Positions 7,119 through 15,711 of a stretch of DNA of 64,000 nt are shown here, one piece after another. The DNA is from Chitinophagales bacterium (lineage in GTDB: Bacteria; Bacteroidota; Bacteroidia; Chitinophagales; Saprospiraceae). Location of the stretch: the NCBI GenBank assembly GCA_013299105.1, contig JAAFJY010000016.1, forward strand, positions 101,568-165,567, given 5' to 3'. The translations under genes and the position numbers were made by a program. Numbering within the stretch: position 1 is the stretch's first letter; the number at the start of each line of letters is the position of its first letter. The notes beneath the pieces were generated by a model, which was not told where the DNA came from, made no database searches, and saw only the letters and a program-made list of their open reading frames with translations.

Positions 7119-9500
7119 ATGTTCATCAAAAACCTCTCCATTGCCCTGCGGAAATTACAAAAACAGCGCGATTATGCCATTCTCAACGTCTTGGGCCTGA
7201 GCCTGAGCATTGGTTCTTGTTTGCTGATTTTCCTGTTTTTGCATCACCATTTGAGTTTTGAACGCCAGCACCACAAGGCCGATCGCATCGTTAGAGTGAT
7301 GATGGACATTAAAACGGATCAGGTCATGCCATTCACGGGTGTGCCGATGCCGATGCCCCAGGCATTGCGCGATGAATGCCCAGCAGTAGAGCAATGCGCA
7401 GCCCTGATGGATGATGGAGAAGCTTTGATCAGAATTGCCAATGAAAATGGTGAAACAAGTAAATTCAAAGAAAAAGAAGGCACGTTTACTTGGGCCGAAC
7501 CCGGCTATTTTAAAATAGTTGATTTGCCTCTGATCAGGGGAAATTTGAGCGCGCTCAAAGAACCTGGCACCGTTTTTATCACCAAAAAACTAGCGGAAAA
7601 ATACTTTGGGCAAAATGATGCTTTGGGGCAAAACATCAGGCTCAATAATGAAGTTGATTTCCGAGTAGTGGGTGTTTTAAAAAACTTACCCTCACATACC
7701 GACTATCCTTTTGAATTGTATGGCTCATTCGCGACCTTGGAAACTCTTCCAGGCCAAAAAGAGCAAATGAAAAGCTGGGCAGGAGCAAGGGGGGGCTATT
7801 ACTGCTTCGCATTGCTAAAGTCGGGTTACTCGCTTGCTGATCTGAACAAAAGTTTGATCACCATGCGCAAAACCCATCCGCACCCTGAATATAAAAATTT
7901 ATTCCAATACAAAGCGAAATCATTGCTAGGTTTGCATTACGACAAAGACTATGGTTCAGGTATGAACAAAAGTTATTTGTGGGCATTGGGGTTGATCGCT
8001 TTGTTTCTTTTGCTGACCGCTTGTGTTAATTTCATCAACATGGCTACCGCGCTGGCCAGTACGAGAGTGCGCGAAGTCGGCGTGCGCAAATCGCTGGGCA
8101 GCACCAAGGGGCAATTGTTTTGGCAATTCATGAGCGAAACGGGAATCATCGTTGGCATGGCCATGATTTTAGGCTTTGGAATGGCTAACCTTGGCTTGCC
8201 TTTTCTGAACGAGTGGTTGTCCGAAGACTTGAGTTTTGGCAATGGTTTGTGGCTCAATTTGCTCTTATTCAGCACCGCTCTTGGCATTGGTTTAACTTTT
8301 TTGGCGGGTTTTTACCCTGGTTGGATTCAGTCCCGTTTCAATCCAGTTTTGGCCATGAAAGGAGCTACCAATGAAGTACAAAATGGCTTTTCTTTACGCA
8401 AGATTTTGGTAACTTCTCAATTCATCATTTCCCAAGTACTCATCATTGGGGCCGCTGTAGTAACTGCCCAAATGAACTACGCCAGCAAAGTAGACTGGGG
8501 CTACCGACCCGGGGTGATCGTAAATGTGCAAGTTCCTGAGACTGAAAAGTCAAGCACTTTAAAGGCCGAATTCCAAAAAATCAGTGGAGTGCTGAATGTT
8601 TCACGTTGTTACCAGAGCCCCGCGTCAAACAACAACAATTTTGCTGGCATTCAATTTGCCAATCGTCCGGAGCCAGAAAAATGGTTTATCAGCGACAAAT
8701 CTGCCGATGAAAATTACCTCGAAACTTTTGGCCTAAGTTTGGTGGCCGGGCGCAACTTGCGAGCCGCCGACACCATCCGCGAATATGTAGTCAACGAAGC
8801 AATGGCAAGGAGTCTCAATCTGGCCAAGCCCGAAGACCTGCTCGGCAAAGAACTCAAGATAAATGGAAAATCAGCCCCCATCGTAGGCGTTGTAAAAGAC
8901 TACCACAACCTAGGTCTGAGCCAGGCCATCATGCCCATTGCAATCAGTACCAACTCGGAAGCATATCAAACTTGTGCCGTCCGCCTGGCCCAAGGTGATC
9001 CTAAAACGACCTTGGCGCAGATTCGACAAGTTTGGGAAAAACAATTCCCAAACTACTACTTCGAAATGAAATTTGTAGATGAAAGCATCCAAGAATTCAT
9101 GGAAACTGAAACCATGATCCTGCGGCTGGTGCGCACCTTTGCGGGCATTGCCATTTTCATTGGCTGTTTGGGTTTGTATGGCCTTGCTGCATTCATGGTC
9201 AACCGCAAGCGCAAAGAAGTGGGCATTCGCAAAACCCTGGGCTCAAGTATCAGCGGTATTTTATGGTTGTTTGGCAAAGAATACATCCGATTGGTGAGCA
9301 TTGCCTTCGTACTCGCAGCGCCCTGTGCCTGGTGGGTGATGAACCAATGGTTGCAAGACTACCAGTATCGGATCAAGATCGGTTGGGGTATTTTCCTGAT
9401 TTCGTTGGGGCTTAGTGCAATGATTGCGGTACTTACCGTCGGCTATCAAAGCATCAAAGCAGCACTGGCCAATCCAGTCAAAGCTTTGCGGAGCGAGTGA
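7119..9500 (+). CDS. ABC transporter permease, MacB-core/FtsX type (paralogue)
   Basis: A 793-residue paralogue of the preceding permease, with the same order: N-terminal anchor (DYAILNVLGLSLSIGSCLLIFLFL), periplasmic core, FtsX helices with TRVREVGVRKSLGSTKGQL, second core, and C-terminal FtsX block with RKRKEVGIRKTLGSSISG, ending SIKAALANPVKALRSE. It starts 35 bp after the first permease on the same strand, so the two are probably cotranscribed from the sigma-54 promoter and may form a heterodimer. The ATG at 7119 follows the stop of the previous gene; upstream in-frame extension overlaps that gene in the wrong frame and was rejected. A bidirectional terminator follows at 9523. Substrate unknown. 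Confidence 0.88.
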   Translation: MFIKNLSIALRKLQKQRDYAILNVLGLSLSIGSCLLIFLFLHHHLSFERQHHKADRIVRVMMDIKTDQVMPFTGVPMPMPQALRDECPAVEQCAALMDDGEALIRIANENGETSKFKEKEGTFTWAEPGYFKIVDLPLIRGNLSALKEPGTVFITKKLAEKYFGQNDALGQNIRLNNEVDFRVVGVLKNLPSHTDYPFELYGSFATLETLPGQKEQMKSWAGARGGYYCFALLKSGYSLADLNKSLITMRKTHPHPEYKNLFQYKAKSLLGLHYDKDYGSGMNKSYLWALGLIALFLLLTACVNFINMATALASTRVREVGVRKSLGSTKGQLFWQFMSETGIIVGMAMILGFGMANLGLPFLNEWLSEDLSFGNGLWLNLLLFSTALGIGLTFLAGFYPGWIQSRFNPVLAMKGATNEVQNGFSLRKILVTSQFIISQVLIIGAAVVTAQMNYASKVDWGYRPGVIVNVQVPETEKSSTLKAEFQKISGVLNVSRCYQSPASNNNNFAGIQFANRPEPEKWFISDKSADENYLETFGLSLVAGRNLRAADTIREYVVNEAMARSLNLAKPEDLLGKELKINGKSAPIVGVVKDYHNLGLSQAIMPIAISTNSEAYQTCAVRLAQGDPKTTLAQIRQVWEKQFPNYYFEMKFVDESIQEFMETETMILRLVRTFAGIAIFIGCLGLYGLAAFMVNRKRKEVGIRKTLGSSISGILWLFGKEYIRLVSIAFVLAAPCAWWVMNQWLQDYQYRIKIGWGIFLISLGLSAMIAVLTVGYQSIKAALANPVKALRSE

Positions 9501-9522
9501 AGCGATCTTACATCTTCAATGC

Positions 9523-9554
9523 AAAAAGGGCCAACATCACTGCTGGCCCTTTTT
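9523..9554. terminator. bidirectional rho-independent terminator
   Basis: AAAAAGGGCCA (9523-9533) pairs with TGGCCCTTTTT (9544-9554), an 11-bp stem with A- and T-runs on both sides, between the convergent permease operon and the Arg/Asp/Glu-repeat gene. Confidence 0.9.
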
Positions 9555-9573
9555 ACTTTGAAAGCACTATTGC

Positions 9574-9975
9574 TTAGTTCCTGCGATCACGACGATTCTC
9601 AGCACGGTCGCGCACGTTTTCGCGGCGATCACGGCCATTTTCTGCACGGTCGCGGCGGTTTTCAGCACGGTCACGCACGTCCTCGCGGCGGTCGCGGCCA
9701 TCTTCGCGGCGGTCGCGTACATCTTCGGCTTTGTCTCTCCAGCCGCCATCGTGTTGGGCATCGCGCACGTCTTCGCGTTGGTCGCGACGGTCTTCGGCGC
9801 GGTCAACTTTGTTTTCAGCGCGGTCGCGTACATTTTCGCGGCGATCACGGCCATTTTCAGCGCGGTCGCGGCGGTTTTCGGCACGGTCGCGCACATCTTC
9901 ACGGCGGTCAGCAGATTGGGCATTGACGATTACTGCGATGCAGAGGCAGATCAAGGACAACAATAACTTTTTCAT
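9574..9975 (-). CDS. secreted Arg/Asp/Glu heptad-repeat protein
   Basis: 133 residues: a Sec signal peptide (MKKLLLSLICLCIAVIVNAQ), then about 113 residues built almost only from R, D, E, N with a few A and V. The basic unit is a heptad such as RAENRRD, RRENVRD or RAENGRD, repeated about 15 times with one break around DAQHDGGWRDKAED. The i/i+4 spacing of opposite charges predicts a long solvent-exposed single alpha helix, not a hydrophobic coiled coil. The repetition at DNA level also keeps several other frames open here, but only this frame has a signal peptide. A -7 promoter box lies upstream at 10035-10042. No known domain; possibly a cell-surface or matrix component, but function is unknown. 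Confidence 0.7.
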   Translation of the reverse strand: MKKLLLSLICLCIAVIVNAQSADRREDVRDRAENRRDRAENGRDRRENVRDRAENKVDRAEDRRDQREDVRDAQHDGGWRDKAEDVRDRREDGRDRREDVRDRAENRRDRAENGRDRRENVRDRAENRRDRRN

Positions 9976-10034
9976 GTCTTTTGGATTGAGGTTTTTTGAA
10001 AATTATGCGGGATTGTGTTTTCCCTTTCATACCT

Positions 10035-10042
10035 CAAAAATA
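10035..10042 (-). promoter_or_regulatory. Bacteroidota -7 box for the repeat-protein gene
   Basis: Minus-strand TATTTTTG (TAnnTTTG consensus), about 60 nt upstream of the start at 9975. No clear -33 TTG was found at proper spacing. Confidence 0.4.
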
Positions 10043-10172
10043 CAGGCAAGTCCGCCTTGTACTCATGGAACCTAGGGGTGATTTAAAAAAGTTGTTGTTA
10101 AAGTTTTGTGAAGGAAATTTGAGTTGACTCGCAAGTTGACACATGCTCCCAATTTATGACCAAGGTCTACTT

Positions 10173-10199
10173 CTCAACCTCTCAGCTCCTCAACCAAGC
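10173..10199 (-). repeat. (GTTGARRG)n-like tract, copy C10
   Basis: A degenerate copy: minus strand reads GGTTGAGGAGCTGAGAGGTTG directly after the stop of the gene ending at 10200. Same position and orientation as the other family C tracts. Confidence 0.5.
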
Positions 10200-11378
10200 T
10201 TACTCCACCCAATGCCCAATGAACTGTGCAGCATTGTCCAAAATCCTTTGCTTGCTGCGCCGAAAACCCAGGCCACATGCCTCGTAAGCAAAAAACACCC
10301 CGGCTTGGTAGTATTGGCTAGCATCATCGCGGGCCAATTGGGCGAGGGATTGGTACATTTTCATTTGTCCTTGGTAATCACCCTTGTTTTCCTGTTCCAA
10401 GAGGCCCGATTCGTCAAAAATGGCCACGTTGGCCCCTTCTCTTCCCAAAACTACTTTTTCGACAAAAGGATAATAACGTTTGCTGGTCGGTTCATGCATA
10501 CTGGACCAAAGCAAGGCTGGCTCTTCGGGGTACAATTCCCATAAGTAAGCCATGATGGCCTTGGACTGGAACAACATGGTATAAGCTGGATTGAGCACCA
10601 CCGCCAGGCCGCGCATCACGATCTTGGTGAGCATATCCAACAAGCCCGGCTCATCGGTGGCAATGTATTCCCAAGGTACGAGTTTGAACCAAAAGGGATA
10701 TTGAATGGGGATACCTGCCTCATTTTCAGCAAAAATGCCATTGACTTCCGAAAAAATAGCGTTTTCGATGTAGCAAAACGCTGTTTCAAAACCCGCTTCC
10801 TGGGCGGCGATTTTCAGTAATTCTATATTGTGGTCATCCTCCGGCGCACCTTGCATGGTTGAAAACAAAATCGCAGCATCTTTATCCGGATTCAATTCAC
10901 GCAGCCTTTTGAAATTGTCTACCAGGGCCTCAAACAAGAAGTTGAATTGTTGTCCTTCTGCAATACCCGCTGCACGAATTTGCGCCCACTGGATGATCGC
11001 GGTTTCGGGTACGGAAGTAGGGGTATCGGCATTGAATTCCAGCAATTTGATTGGCAATCCATCTGTTCCGCCCGCAAAATCGAAGCGTCCGTACAAGTGC
11101 AACTGGCGGTCGTCCTCCCAGGTGTAGCGGATCAAAGGGTGTAAATTGGCCGGAATACCCAGGTTTTTGAGCAGGTTATTGTCAAGAATGTACTGTCCAG
11201 CTTCTACAAATTGGGTATACAAACGATTGCCAGTTGCATAATAAGCTTCGCGCTCCTGTTTGCTGATGCCTACGATTTCATCGCAGAGGTAATCATTGCC
11301 TTCTGGCGACAAAAAGTAAGCCCAACCCATGTCTTCATAAACCCCGGCAGGTACGGGGGGTAGTGTTTTCAACTTCAT
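10200..11378 (-). CDS. glutathionylspermidine synthase-like ATP-grasp protein (YgiC-like)
   Basis: A 392-residue member of the Gsp_synth (PF03738) family: the C-terminal ATP-grasp synthetase domain of glutathionylspermidine synthase without the amidase half. Recognisable blocks are YGRFDFAGG, KLLEFNADTPTSVPE (substrate/Mg loop), the FKLVPWEYIATDEP segment, FQSKAIMAYLWELYP and FVEKVVLGREGANV near the end. Family members ligate peptides or polyamines using ATP; the E. coli YgiC paralogue has no proven substrate. The gene starts 1 nt after the stop of an upstream lipoprotein gene resembling E. coli YgiB, which sits next to ygiC in enterobacteria, so the pairing is conserved across phyla. The start at 11378 is fixed by that tight junction. 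Confidence 0.85.
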   Translation of the reverse strand: MKLKTLPPVPAGVYEDMGWAYFLSPEGNDYLCDEIVGISKQEREAYYATGNRLYTQFVEAGQYILDNNLLKNLGIPANLHPLIRYTWEDDRQLHLYGRFDFAGGTDGLPIKLLEFNADTPTSVPETAIIQWAQIRAAGIAEGQQFNFLFEALVDNFKRLRELNPDKDAAILFSTMQGAPEDDHNIELLKIAAQEAGFETAFCYIENAIFSEVNGIFAENEAGIPIQYPFWFKLVPWEYIATDEPGLLDMLTKIVMRGLAVVLNPAYTMLFQSKAIMAYLWELYPEEPALLWSSMHEPTSKRYYPFVEKVVLGREGANVAIFDESGLLEQENKGDYQGQMKMYQSLAQLARDDASQYYQAGVFFAYEACGLGFRRSKQRILDNAAQFIGHWVE

Positions 11379-11379
11379 C

Positions 11380-11976
11380 TTAGCCCCCTCTGAATGAACG
11401 GCCACCACGGCTGAAGAAACCTGTGCGGCCCTGAATGGGGCGTAAAGTGGTCCGTGCACGGGCCGTGCTCTTCAGCTCAGTACTTATATTCTGAGCGATG
11501 CCACTGTTGCCATTGCGGTACACATTATAAGGTGGTGCTACATTGAAATTGCGGCCCATCACGTGCCCGAATGAGCTCCAGTACAACACCGAGCCCAGGC
11601 CATAACCATGATAGTGGTGGCGCGTAGTGTGCCGAACGGTATCCGTATCTGCTGGAGTGACAAAATTTCTGGCTTCGCTCAGGCTAAGCGAATCAATACT
11701 TCCATCCATTTTTTTGATGAAAACCCGTGAAGCGTCCACGCCTTCAACCATTTGTTCATCGACTACTTCGTATTTGCCGGGTTCAACTTCTTCTAAGGTG
11801 GTTTTCAGACCTTTGGTCACTTCATAGGTGGTTACTTCTTCCCATTCGCCTTGGCCGCTGCTGTTGCCGCAACCTGTGTGGGTTGCCAAAATAGCGGCTA
11901 CGGCCACGTACAGGCCTCCTTGTTTCAAGCGCTGGGTGTACACAGGGTTCTGATGAAAATTTCGATTTGGTGTCAT
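11380..11976 (-). CDS. YgiB-like (DUF1190-type) lipoprotein
   Basis: 198 residues. A basic N-terminus (RNFHQNPVYTQRLKQ) precedes a hydrophobic stretch (GGLYVAVAAILATHTGC) ending in a lipobox-like Cys. The middle is acidic, then comes a His/Tyr/Gly-rich low-complexity region (TTRHHYHGYGLGSVLYWSSFGHVMGR) and an Arg/Ser/Gly tail (GRTGFFSRGGRSFRGG). The same overall design, basic leader, lipobox and Gly/Ser/Arg C-terminus, is seen in E. coli YgiB, and both precede a Gsp-synthase-like gene. Assignment rests on architecture and context, not on strong residue identity. It is separated by 1 nt from the downstream ATP-grasp gene and is probably translationally coupled. Function unknown; the C-terminal tail could be the ligation target of its partner, which is inference. 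Confidence 0.65.
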   Translation of the reverse strand: MTPNRNFHQNPVYTQRLKQGGLYVAVAAILATHTGCGNSSGQGEWEEVTTYEVTKGLKTTLEEVEPGKYEVVDEQMVEGVDASRVFIKKMDGSIDSLSLSEARNFVTPADTDTVRHTTRHHYHGYGLGSVLYWSSFGHVMGRNFNVAPPYNVYRNGNSGIAQNISTELKSTARARTTLRPIQGRTGFFSRGGRSFRGG

Positions 11977-12005
11977 AACAGATTAAAATGTACGATTGAT
12001 GGAAT

Positions 12006-12013
12006 CAAAACTA
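12006..12013 (-). promoter_or_regulatory. Bacteroidota -7 box for the YgiB/YgiC-like operon
   Basis: Minus-strand TAGTTTTG (TAnnTTTG), 30 nt upstream of the start at 11976. Confidence 0.45.
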
Positions 12014-12070
12014 TACGTTTGTGGAATACGAAGCTACAAAATCCGATGAATCCAAGCAAAAATTCTACTT

Positions 12071-12219
12071 AACGTGAGTTTTGACTTGTTTATCTTTTTT
12101 TTAATATACGATAGACGACATACGACTTACGACATATGATTTAGGGGCTCGCTGGGAAAATTTGTCGTGCTTTAGGTTCTCGTTTACACGGTTCAAGATT
12201 TTTGAAATTTAAAATTGAT
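12071..12219 (+). repeat. dispersed repeat family A, copy A1
   Basis: Begins AACGTGAGTT and ends TTTGAAATTTAAAATTGAT. In order it carries ACGACTTACGACATATGATT, GGGGCTCGCTGGG, TTAGGTTCTCGTTT and ACGGTTCAAGATTTTTGAAA. The same order is found at 31958-32107 (inverted) and 46407-46555. No coding potential. Confidence 0.85.
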
Positions 12220-12276
12220 AGATCCTTGATTCGAAGCCCAACACACACGAAATCGTACCAACACGCCCGTACTATT

Positions 12277-13374
12277 TCAAATCCAGCTTTTCTTCTTGGG
12301 AACCGAATTTTCAATCACCAAAATTTCAGTAATGTTCTCCCGGCTCAATACCCCAATCAGTTTCCCCTTGTCCAGTACGGGGCCCAGATCGCTTTCCGAA
12401 TCATTGAGTTTGTCAAAAGCTTCGTCGAGGGGCATGTGGGCCTCAAAATTCACCACGCTGGGGTTGTAAACTTCCTCTAAACTTGCCTCGTTGCCGAAGC
12501 GACTCAAGCCCGCCAACAACTCATCTCGCGAAAGGGTGCCAACTATTTCCTCATTTTCGGCCACCAAAAACTCTTTCTCTTGTCCGTCCAAGAGCATTTT
12601 CAAGGCGTCGTTGATGGTATCGGTGGTTTTGAGTACGTGAAAATGGTGCATGGTAGCATCATTGACTTTGTACTTGGACAAGGTAGAACGTGCCACTTCA
12701 TAGTTGGATTCCGCACCAGCCCCCAGGTAAATGAACAAACCGATGAACATCCACCAAAAATTGGTGAAAAAGCTGATGCAGATCAAGCCGATGGCCAAGA
12801 GTTGGCCAATGCGAACCGCAATATTGGTGGCTTTGTAGCGGTCAAATTTCATGGCCAGCAAAGCCCTTAGCACCCGGCCTCCGTCCATCGGAAAAGCGGG
12901 AATGAGGTTGAATGCAAACAGCAAAAAATTGGCGCTGAACAAGCTATTGGCCAAGTTAGCATTGGCTCCAGGGCTGAACAATTCGTCCCAAGTCGGCAAC
13001 TTGCCACTGATCACCAAAATCAGGAGAAAAAAAATGGCCAGGCAAAGATTGACAAAAGGCCCGGCAAGTGCAATTTGCAATTCCTGCATCGGTTTTTCGG
13101 GAATGTGCTCCATGCTGGCCACTCCGCCAATGGGCAAAAGGGTGATGTGGTTGGTTTTCACCCCAAACCTGCGCCCCACCAAAGCGTGACCCAACTCGTG
13201 CAAAAGCACAAAAACAAACAACAAAAAAATAAACCAAAAGCCCTGCAAACCTCCACTCCCATTGATCAAACTCCGCAAACCAGCAATGAAAACCCCACCG
13301 ATCAAGACAATAAAAGTCCAGTGCAGGAAAACATCAATGCCTAAAATTCTGGTGATTTTGAGCGACCATTTCAT
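12277..13374 (-). CDS. M50 (site-2-protease type) metalloprotease with tandem CBS domains
   Basis: A 365-residue membrane protease. The zinc motif HELGH is at residues 59-63 inside a transmembrane helix (FVFVLLHELGHALVGRRFG), and the third ligand motif is in the FPMDGGRVLRALL helix. Four to six helices make up the N-terminal half. The C-terminal 130 residues form a CBS pair (TINDALKMLLDGQEKEFLV..., HMPLDEAFDKLNDSESDLGPVLD...), which may sense adenine nucleotides. The family cleaves membrane-embedded substrates such as anti-sigma factors; the substrate here is unknown. The start at 13374 (MKWSLKITRILGIDVFLHWT) matches the usual SpoIVFB-like N-terminus; an upstream in-frame Met at 13407 is less likely. 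The gene stands alone. Confidence 0.9.
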   Translation of the reverse strand: MKWSLKITRILGIDVFLHWTFIVLIGGVFIAGLRSLINGSGGLQGFWFIFLLFVFVLLHELGHALVGRRFGVKTNHITLLPIGGVASMEHIPEKPMQELQIALAGPFVNLCLAIFFLLILVISGKLPTWDELFSPGANANLANSLFSANFLLFAFNLIPAFPMDGGRVLRALLAMKFDRYKATNIAVRIGQLLAIGLICISFFTNFWWMFIGLFIYLGAGAESNYEVARSTLSKYKVNDATMHHFHVLKTTDTINDALKMLLDGQEKEFLVAENEEIVGTLSRDELLAGLSRFGNEASLEEVYNPSVVNFEAHMPLDEAFDKLNDSESDLGPVLDKGKLIGVLSRENITEILVIENSVPKKKSWI

Positions 13375-13514
13375 AAGTAGCGGACTAATTTTGTGCAAAT
13401 GATACACCTTTTGGCTCAGATTTGCAATGTTTTTGGTCAGTTTCAGACAAGATATTCATTTTCCAGGTGTTTAGTAAGCCCGTTTTAGCAAAATTCATTA
13501 ATTTTCCATTCGGC

Positions 13515-13522
13515 TATTTTTG
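13515..13522 (+). promoter_or_regulatory. Bacteroidota -7 box upstream of the M43-like protease
   Basis: TATTTTTG, an exact TAnnTTTG match, 12 nt before the ATG at 13535. It implies a very short leader. Confidence 0.4.
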
Positions 13523-13534
13523 CAAAACCAGGAG

Positions 13535-14695
13535 ATGAAAAAACCACTTATTCTGCTGATGCTTTGGAGCCTTTTCTCCTTACCTGAGCCTTGGGCGCAG
13601 GTGTGTGGCACCCGATACAGTGCCGCTGATCTGCGCTATTTGGACGAAATGATGCCCCTTTTCGAGGCTTTTGTCCAATCCAAAACTGAACTCAGGCAAG
13701 ATACTCGCATTCCGATCCAAGTGCACCTTTTGGCCAAAAACGACGGTAGCGGAGCCTTGGACCCCACTACTTTCTACGCCGCATTCGAACGATTGCAAAA
13801 AGTCTTCTTGCCAAAAGGGTTTGATTTTTTCATCTGTGGCATCAACACCATGCCATCCGATCAGTTTTATGATTTTACGTTGAATGAAGAGCCGCAATTG
13901 CTCCTGACGGCTTACAAAAAAAACGTGATCAACCTGTATTGTGTGGACCAAATCGAGAACGGTTCGGTCAGTGGTTACGCCCGTTCTCCGGGCACGACGG
14001 ACGTATTGGTGATCCGCAACCGCGACCTCAACAGCATGGTATTTGCCCACGAAATGGGACATTTTTTTGGTCTTTTGCATACCCACAGCGATCGCGATTG
14101 CCAAGCTTGCACCAATGAACTCGTCAATGGTTTCAACTGTACCCGCACGGGCGACCTTATTTGCGATACCCCCGCTGACCCCAATTTAGCTGGCAATCGG
14201 GTGATTGGCGAGTTGGTGAATGCTGATTGCGAATATGTAGGCTCCCTTGCTGATGTCAACGGTGAACGCTACAAACCTGATCCTCGTAACATCATGTCTT
14301 ATTCCCGCATTCATTGCCTAAGCCAGTTCAGCAATGGCCAGTACACCCGCATGCAATTTTTCCTGCGCAATTCTCGCAAAAACCTGGTGAACTGTGGAGA
14401 ATTGACCTCAAGCAACTCAACCCCAGCCTATTTCCAAACCCTTCGCATTTGGCCCAACCCAGTGCAAGGGCGTCAAATTTCCATTGCCCTTGATTTGCCA
14501 GAGGCCGCATCATTGCAAATCGAAATTTTGGACCTTTGGGCTAAAAAAACCATGAGCTATCAGTTTGCAAGCCAACGCCAGCACGAGCAGGTACTCAATT
14601 TACCAGCACACTTGCCCAGTGGCCTACATTATATAAAGGTAAAAGCTGGTGATTCTTTTGTATTGAGAAAAATCGTATTGGATCATGACAAATGA
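13535..14695 (+). CDS. secreted zinc metalloprotease (M43 pappalysin-like) with T9SS sorting domain
   Basis: A 386-residue secreted protease. Signal peptide: MKKPLILLMLWSLFSLPEPWAQ. The metzincin motif HEMGHFFGLLH places ligands at H172, H176 and H182 with catalytic E173, and the Met-turn follows as NIMSYSRIHC. Cys-rich insertions (CQACTNEL, FNCTRTGDLICDTP) resemble M43 pappalysin-family enzymes. The last 80 residues (IWPNPVQGRQISIALDLPE to IVLDHDK) are a type A Por-secretion/T9SS C-terminal sorting domain, so the enzyme should leave through type IX secretion and be anchored or released at the surface. The ATG at 13535 precedes the signal peptide directly; an upstream TTG was rejected. The 3' end overlaps the next (broken) gene by 11 nt. 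Confidence 0.88.
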   Translation: MKKPLILLMLWSLFSLPEPWAQVCGTRYSAADLRYLDEMMPLFEAFVQSKTELRQDTRIPIQVHLLAKNDGSGALDPTTFYAAFERLQKVFLPKGFDFFICGINTMPSDQFYDFTLNEEPQLLLTAYKKNVINLYCVDQIENGSVSGYARSPGTTDVLVIRNRDLNSMVFAHEMGHFFGLLHTHSDRDCQACTNELVNGFNCTRTGDLICDTPADPNLAGNRVIGELVNADCEYVGSLADVNGERYKPDPRNIMSYSRIHCLSQFSNGQYTRMQFFLRNSRKNLVNCGELTSSNSTPAYFQTLRIWPNPVQGRQISIALDLPEAASLQIEILDLWAKKTMSYQFASQRQHEQVLNLPAHLPSGLHYIKVKAGDSFVLRKIVLDHDK

Positions 14696-15548
14696 ACCGA
14701 TGCCCAATCAAACGCCTGCTTTGTGTGCAAGCTGCAACAGCACGCTGCAAGGCGAATATTGCCACCATTGCGGCGAAAAACGCATCGAACCAGGCAAAGA
14801 CCTCAGCCTCCTGGCCTTCCTCAATGAAACCATTTAGGAGTTTTTGAGTTTTGACACCAAGGTGTTGAAAAGCTACCTCGTATTCTTCACTAAACCTGGA
14901 GAATTGACCAAGGCTTGGGTTTTGGGCCAACGCAATCGCTACATCAAGCCCCTGACCATGTTTTTGGCCATCGCGGTAGCGGTGCATTTTTTCTTGCCCG
15001 GCACCAATGTATATTTTGAATCAATGGATTCCATGACCCTGGCTTATGAACAAAAAAATCCTTTCCCCAATGTCTTGCAATACAACATGGGGGGTGCAAT
15101 CGTGGAAAAAAGCAAAAAGCTTGGCATTTCTCATGCGGATTTTTACCGGCGGGCATTTCAGAATTGCTGGGAAAAGTCAAAATTATTTTTGGTGGCCATC
15201 GTCCCTTTCTGGGGCCTGGCGATTTGGGGCTTGATGTGGGGGCGCAACCGCTATTTTTTGCCCCACCTGGTGTTTGCATTCCACGCTTTTGCCTTTTTCA
15301 TGGCCATCGACTTGATCTTTTTGCTCATCGTGGATAAAGTACTGCAAGCGGAGAACATCAGCGATGAATGGTTTATTCCGCTTTTAATCGGCTATGGAAT
15401 TTACCTGTGGGTGGCCTTGAGAAAAGTGCATGGCAAAATGCATTGGGGCATTCATGCGCTCCGTTTTTTAGGGGTATTGTTCAGTTTGGTCGTCTGTATT
15501 GTGCTGTATAGGCAGTTTGTGACGGTGTTTACGGTGATGAGCATGTGA
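14685..15548 (+). pseudogene. DUF3667 membrane protein interrupted by an in-frame amber codon
   Basis: One reading frame runs from the ATG at 14685 to the stop at 15546-15548 except for a single TAG at 14835-14837. Before it is a zinc ribbon (CASC...CHHCGEK), after it the family pattern EFLSFDTKVLKSYLV, FTKPGELTKAW, GQRNRYIKPLTMFLAIAVAV and then four predicted membrane helices. Both halves are typical of DUF3667 proteins, in which the ribbon is fused directly to the membrane part, so a single nonsense substitution has probably split an otherwise intact gene. Alternatives are a sequencing error or amber readthrough. A restart at the TTG at 14844 would make the membrane part alone. The start overlaps the protease gene by 11 nt. 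Confidence 0.8.
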
Positions 15549-15550
15549 AA

Positions 15551-15650
15551 ATGGCCCCTTTTCAGCTATCCTTCGTTACAAAAATGCTCATTATGCACAG
15601 CATAACTCCGCTTTTTGCGCCTCGACTAGCCGAAAACGTGCTCATTTTTA
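15551..15650 (-). repeat. dispersed repeat family D, copy D2
   Basis: The reverse complement matches D1 (2744-2876) block by block. The core TTATGCACAGCATAA (15591-15605) is the palindrome. It fills most of the gap between the DUF3667 remnant and the DUF1080 gene. Confidence 0.7.
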
Positions 15651-15711
15651 CCTCCGATCCTAAATCCCAACAACTGACAAATCACTTATTTACCCAATTC
15701 TCACATTTATC

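Larger units (their letters stand above)
11977..12276. other. 300-bp intergenic region holding repeat A1
   Basis: It contains the promoter box for the YgiB-like gene (12006-12013) and the 149-bp family A element. Apart from these, no gene or strong structure was seen. Confidence 0.6.

Noticed and set aside
9519..9926. Several plus- and minus-strand frames (His/Gly/Arg-rich or Ala/Thr-rich) over the heptad array
   Set aside because: Repetition at DNA level opens other frames; only the minus-strand frame ending at 9574 has a signal peptide and promoter.
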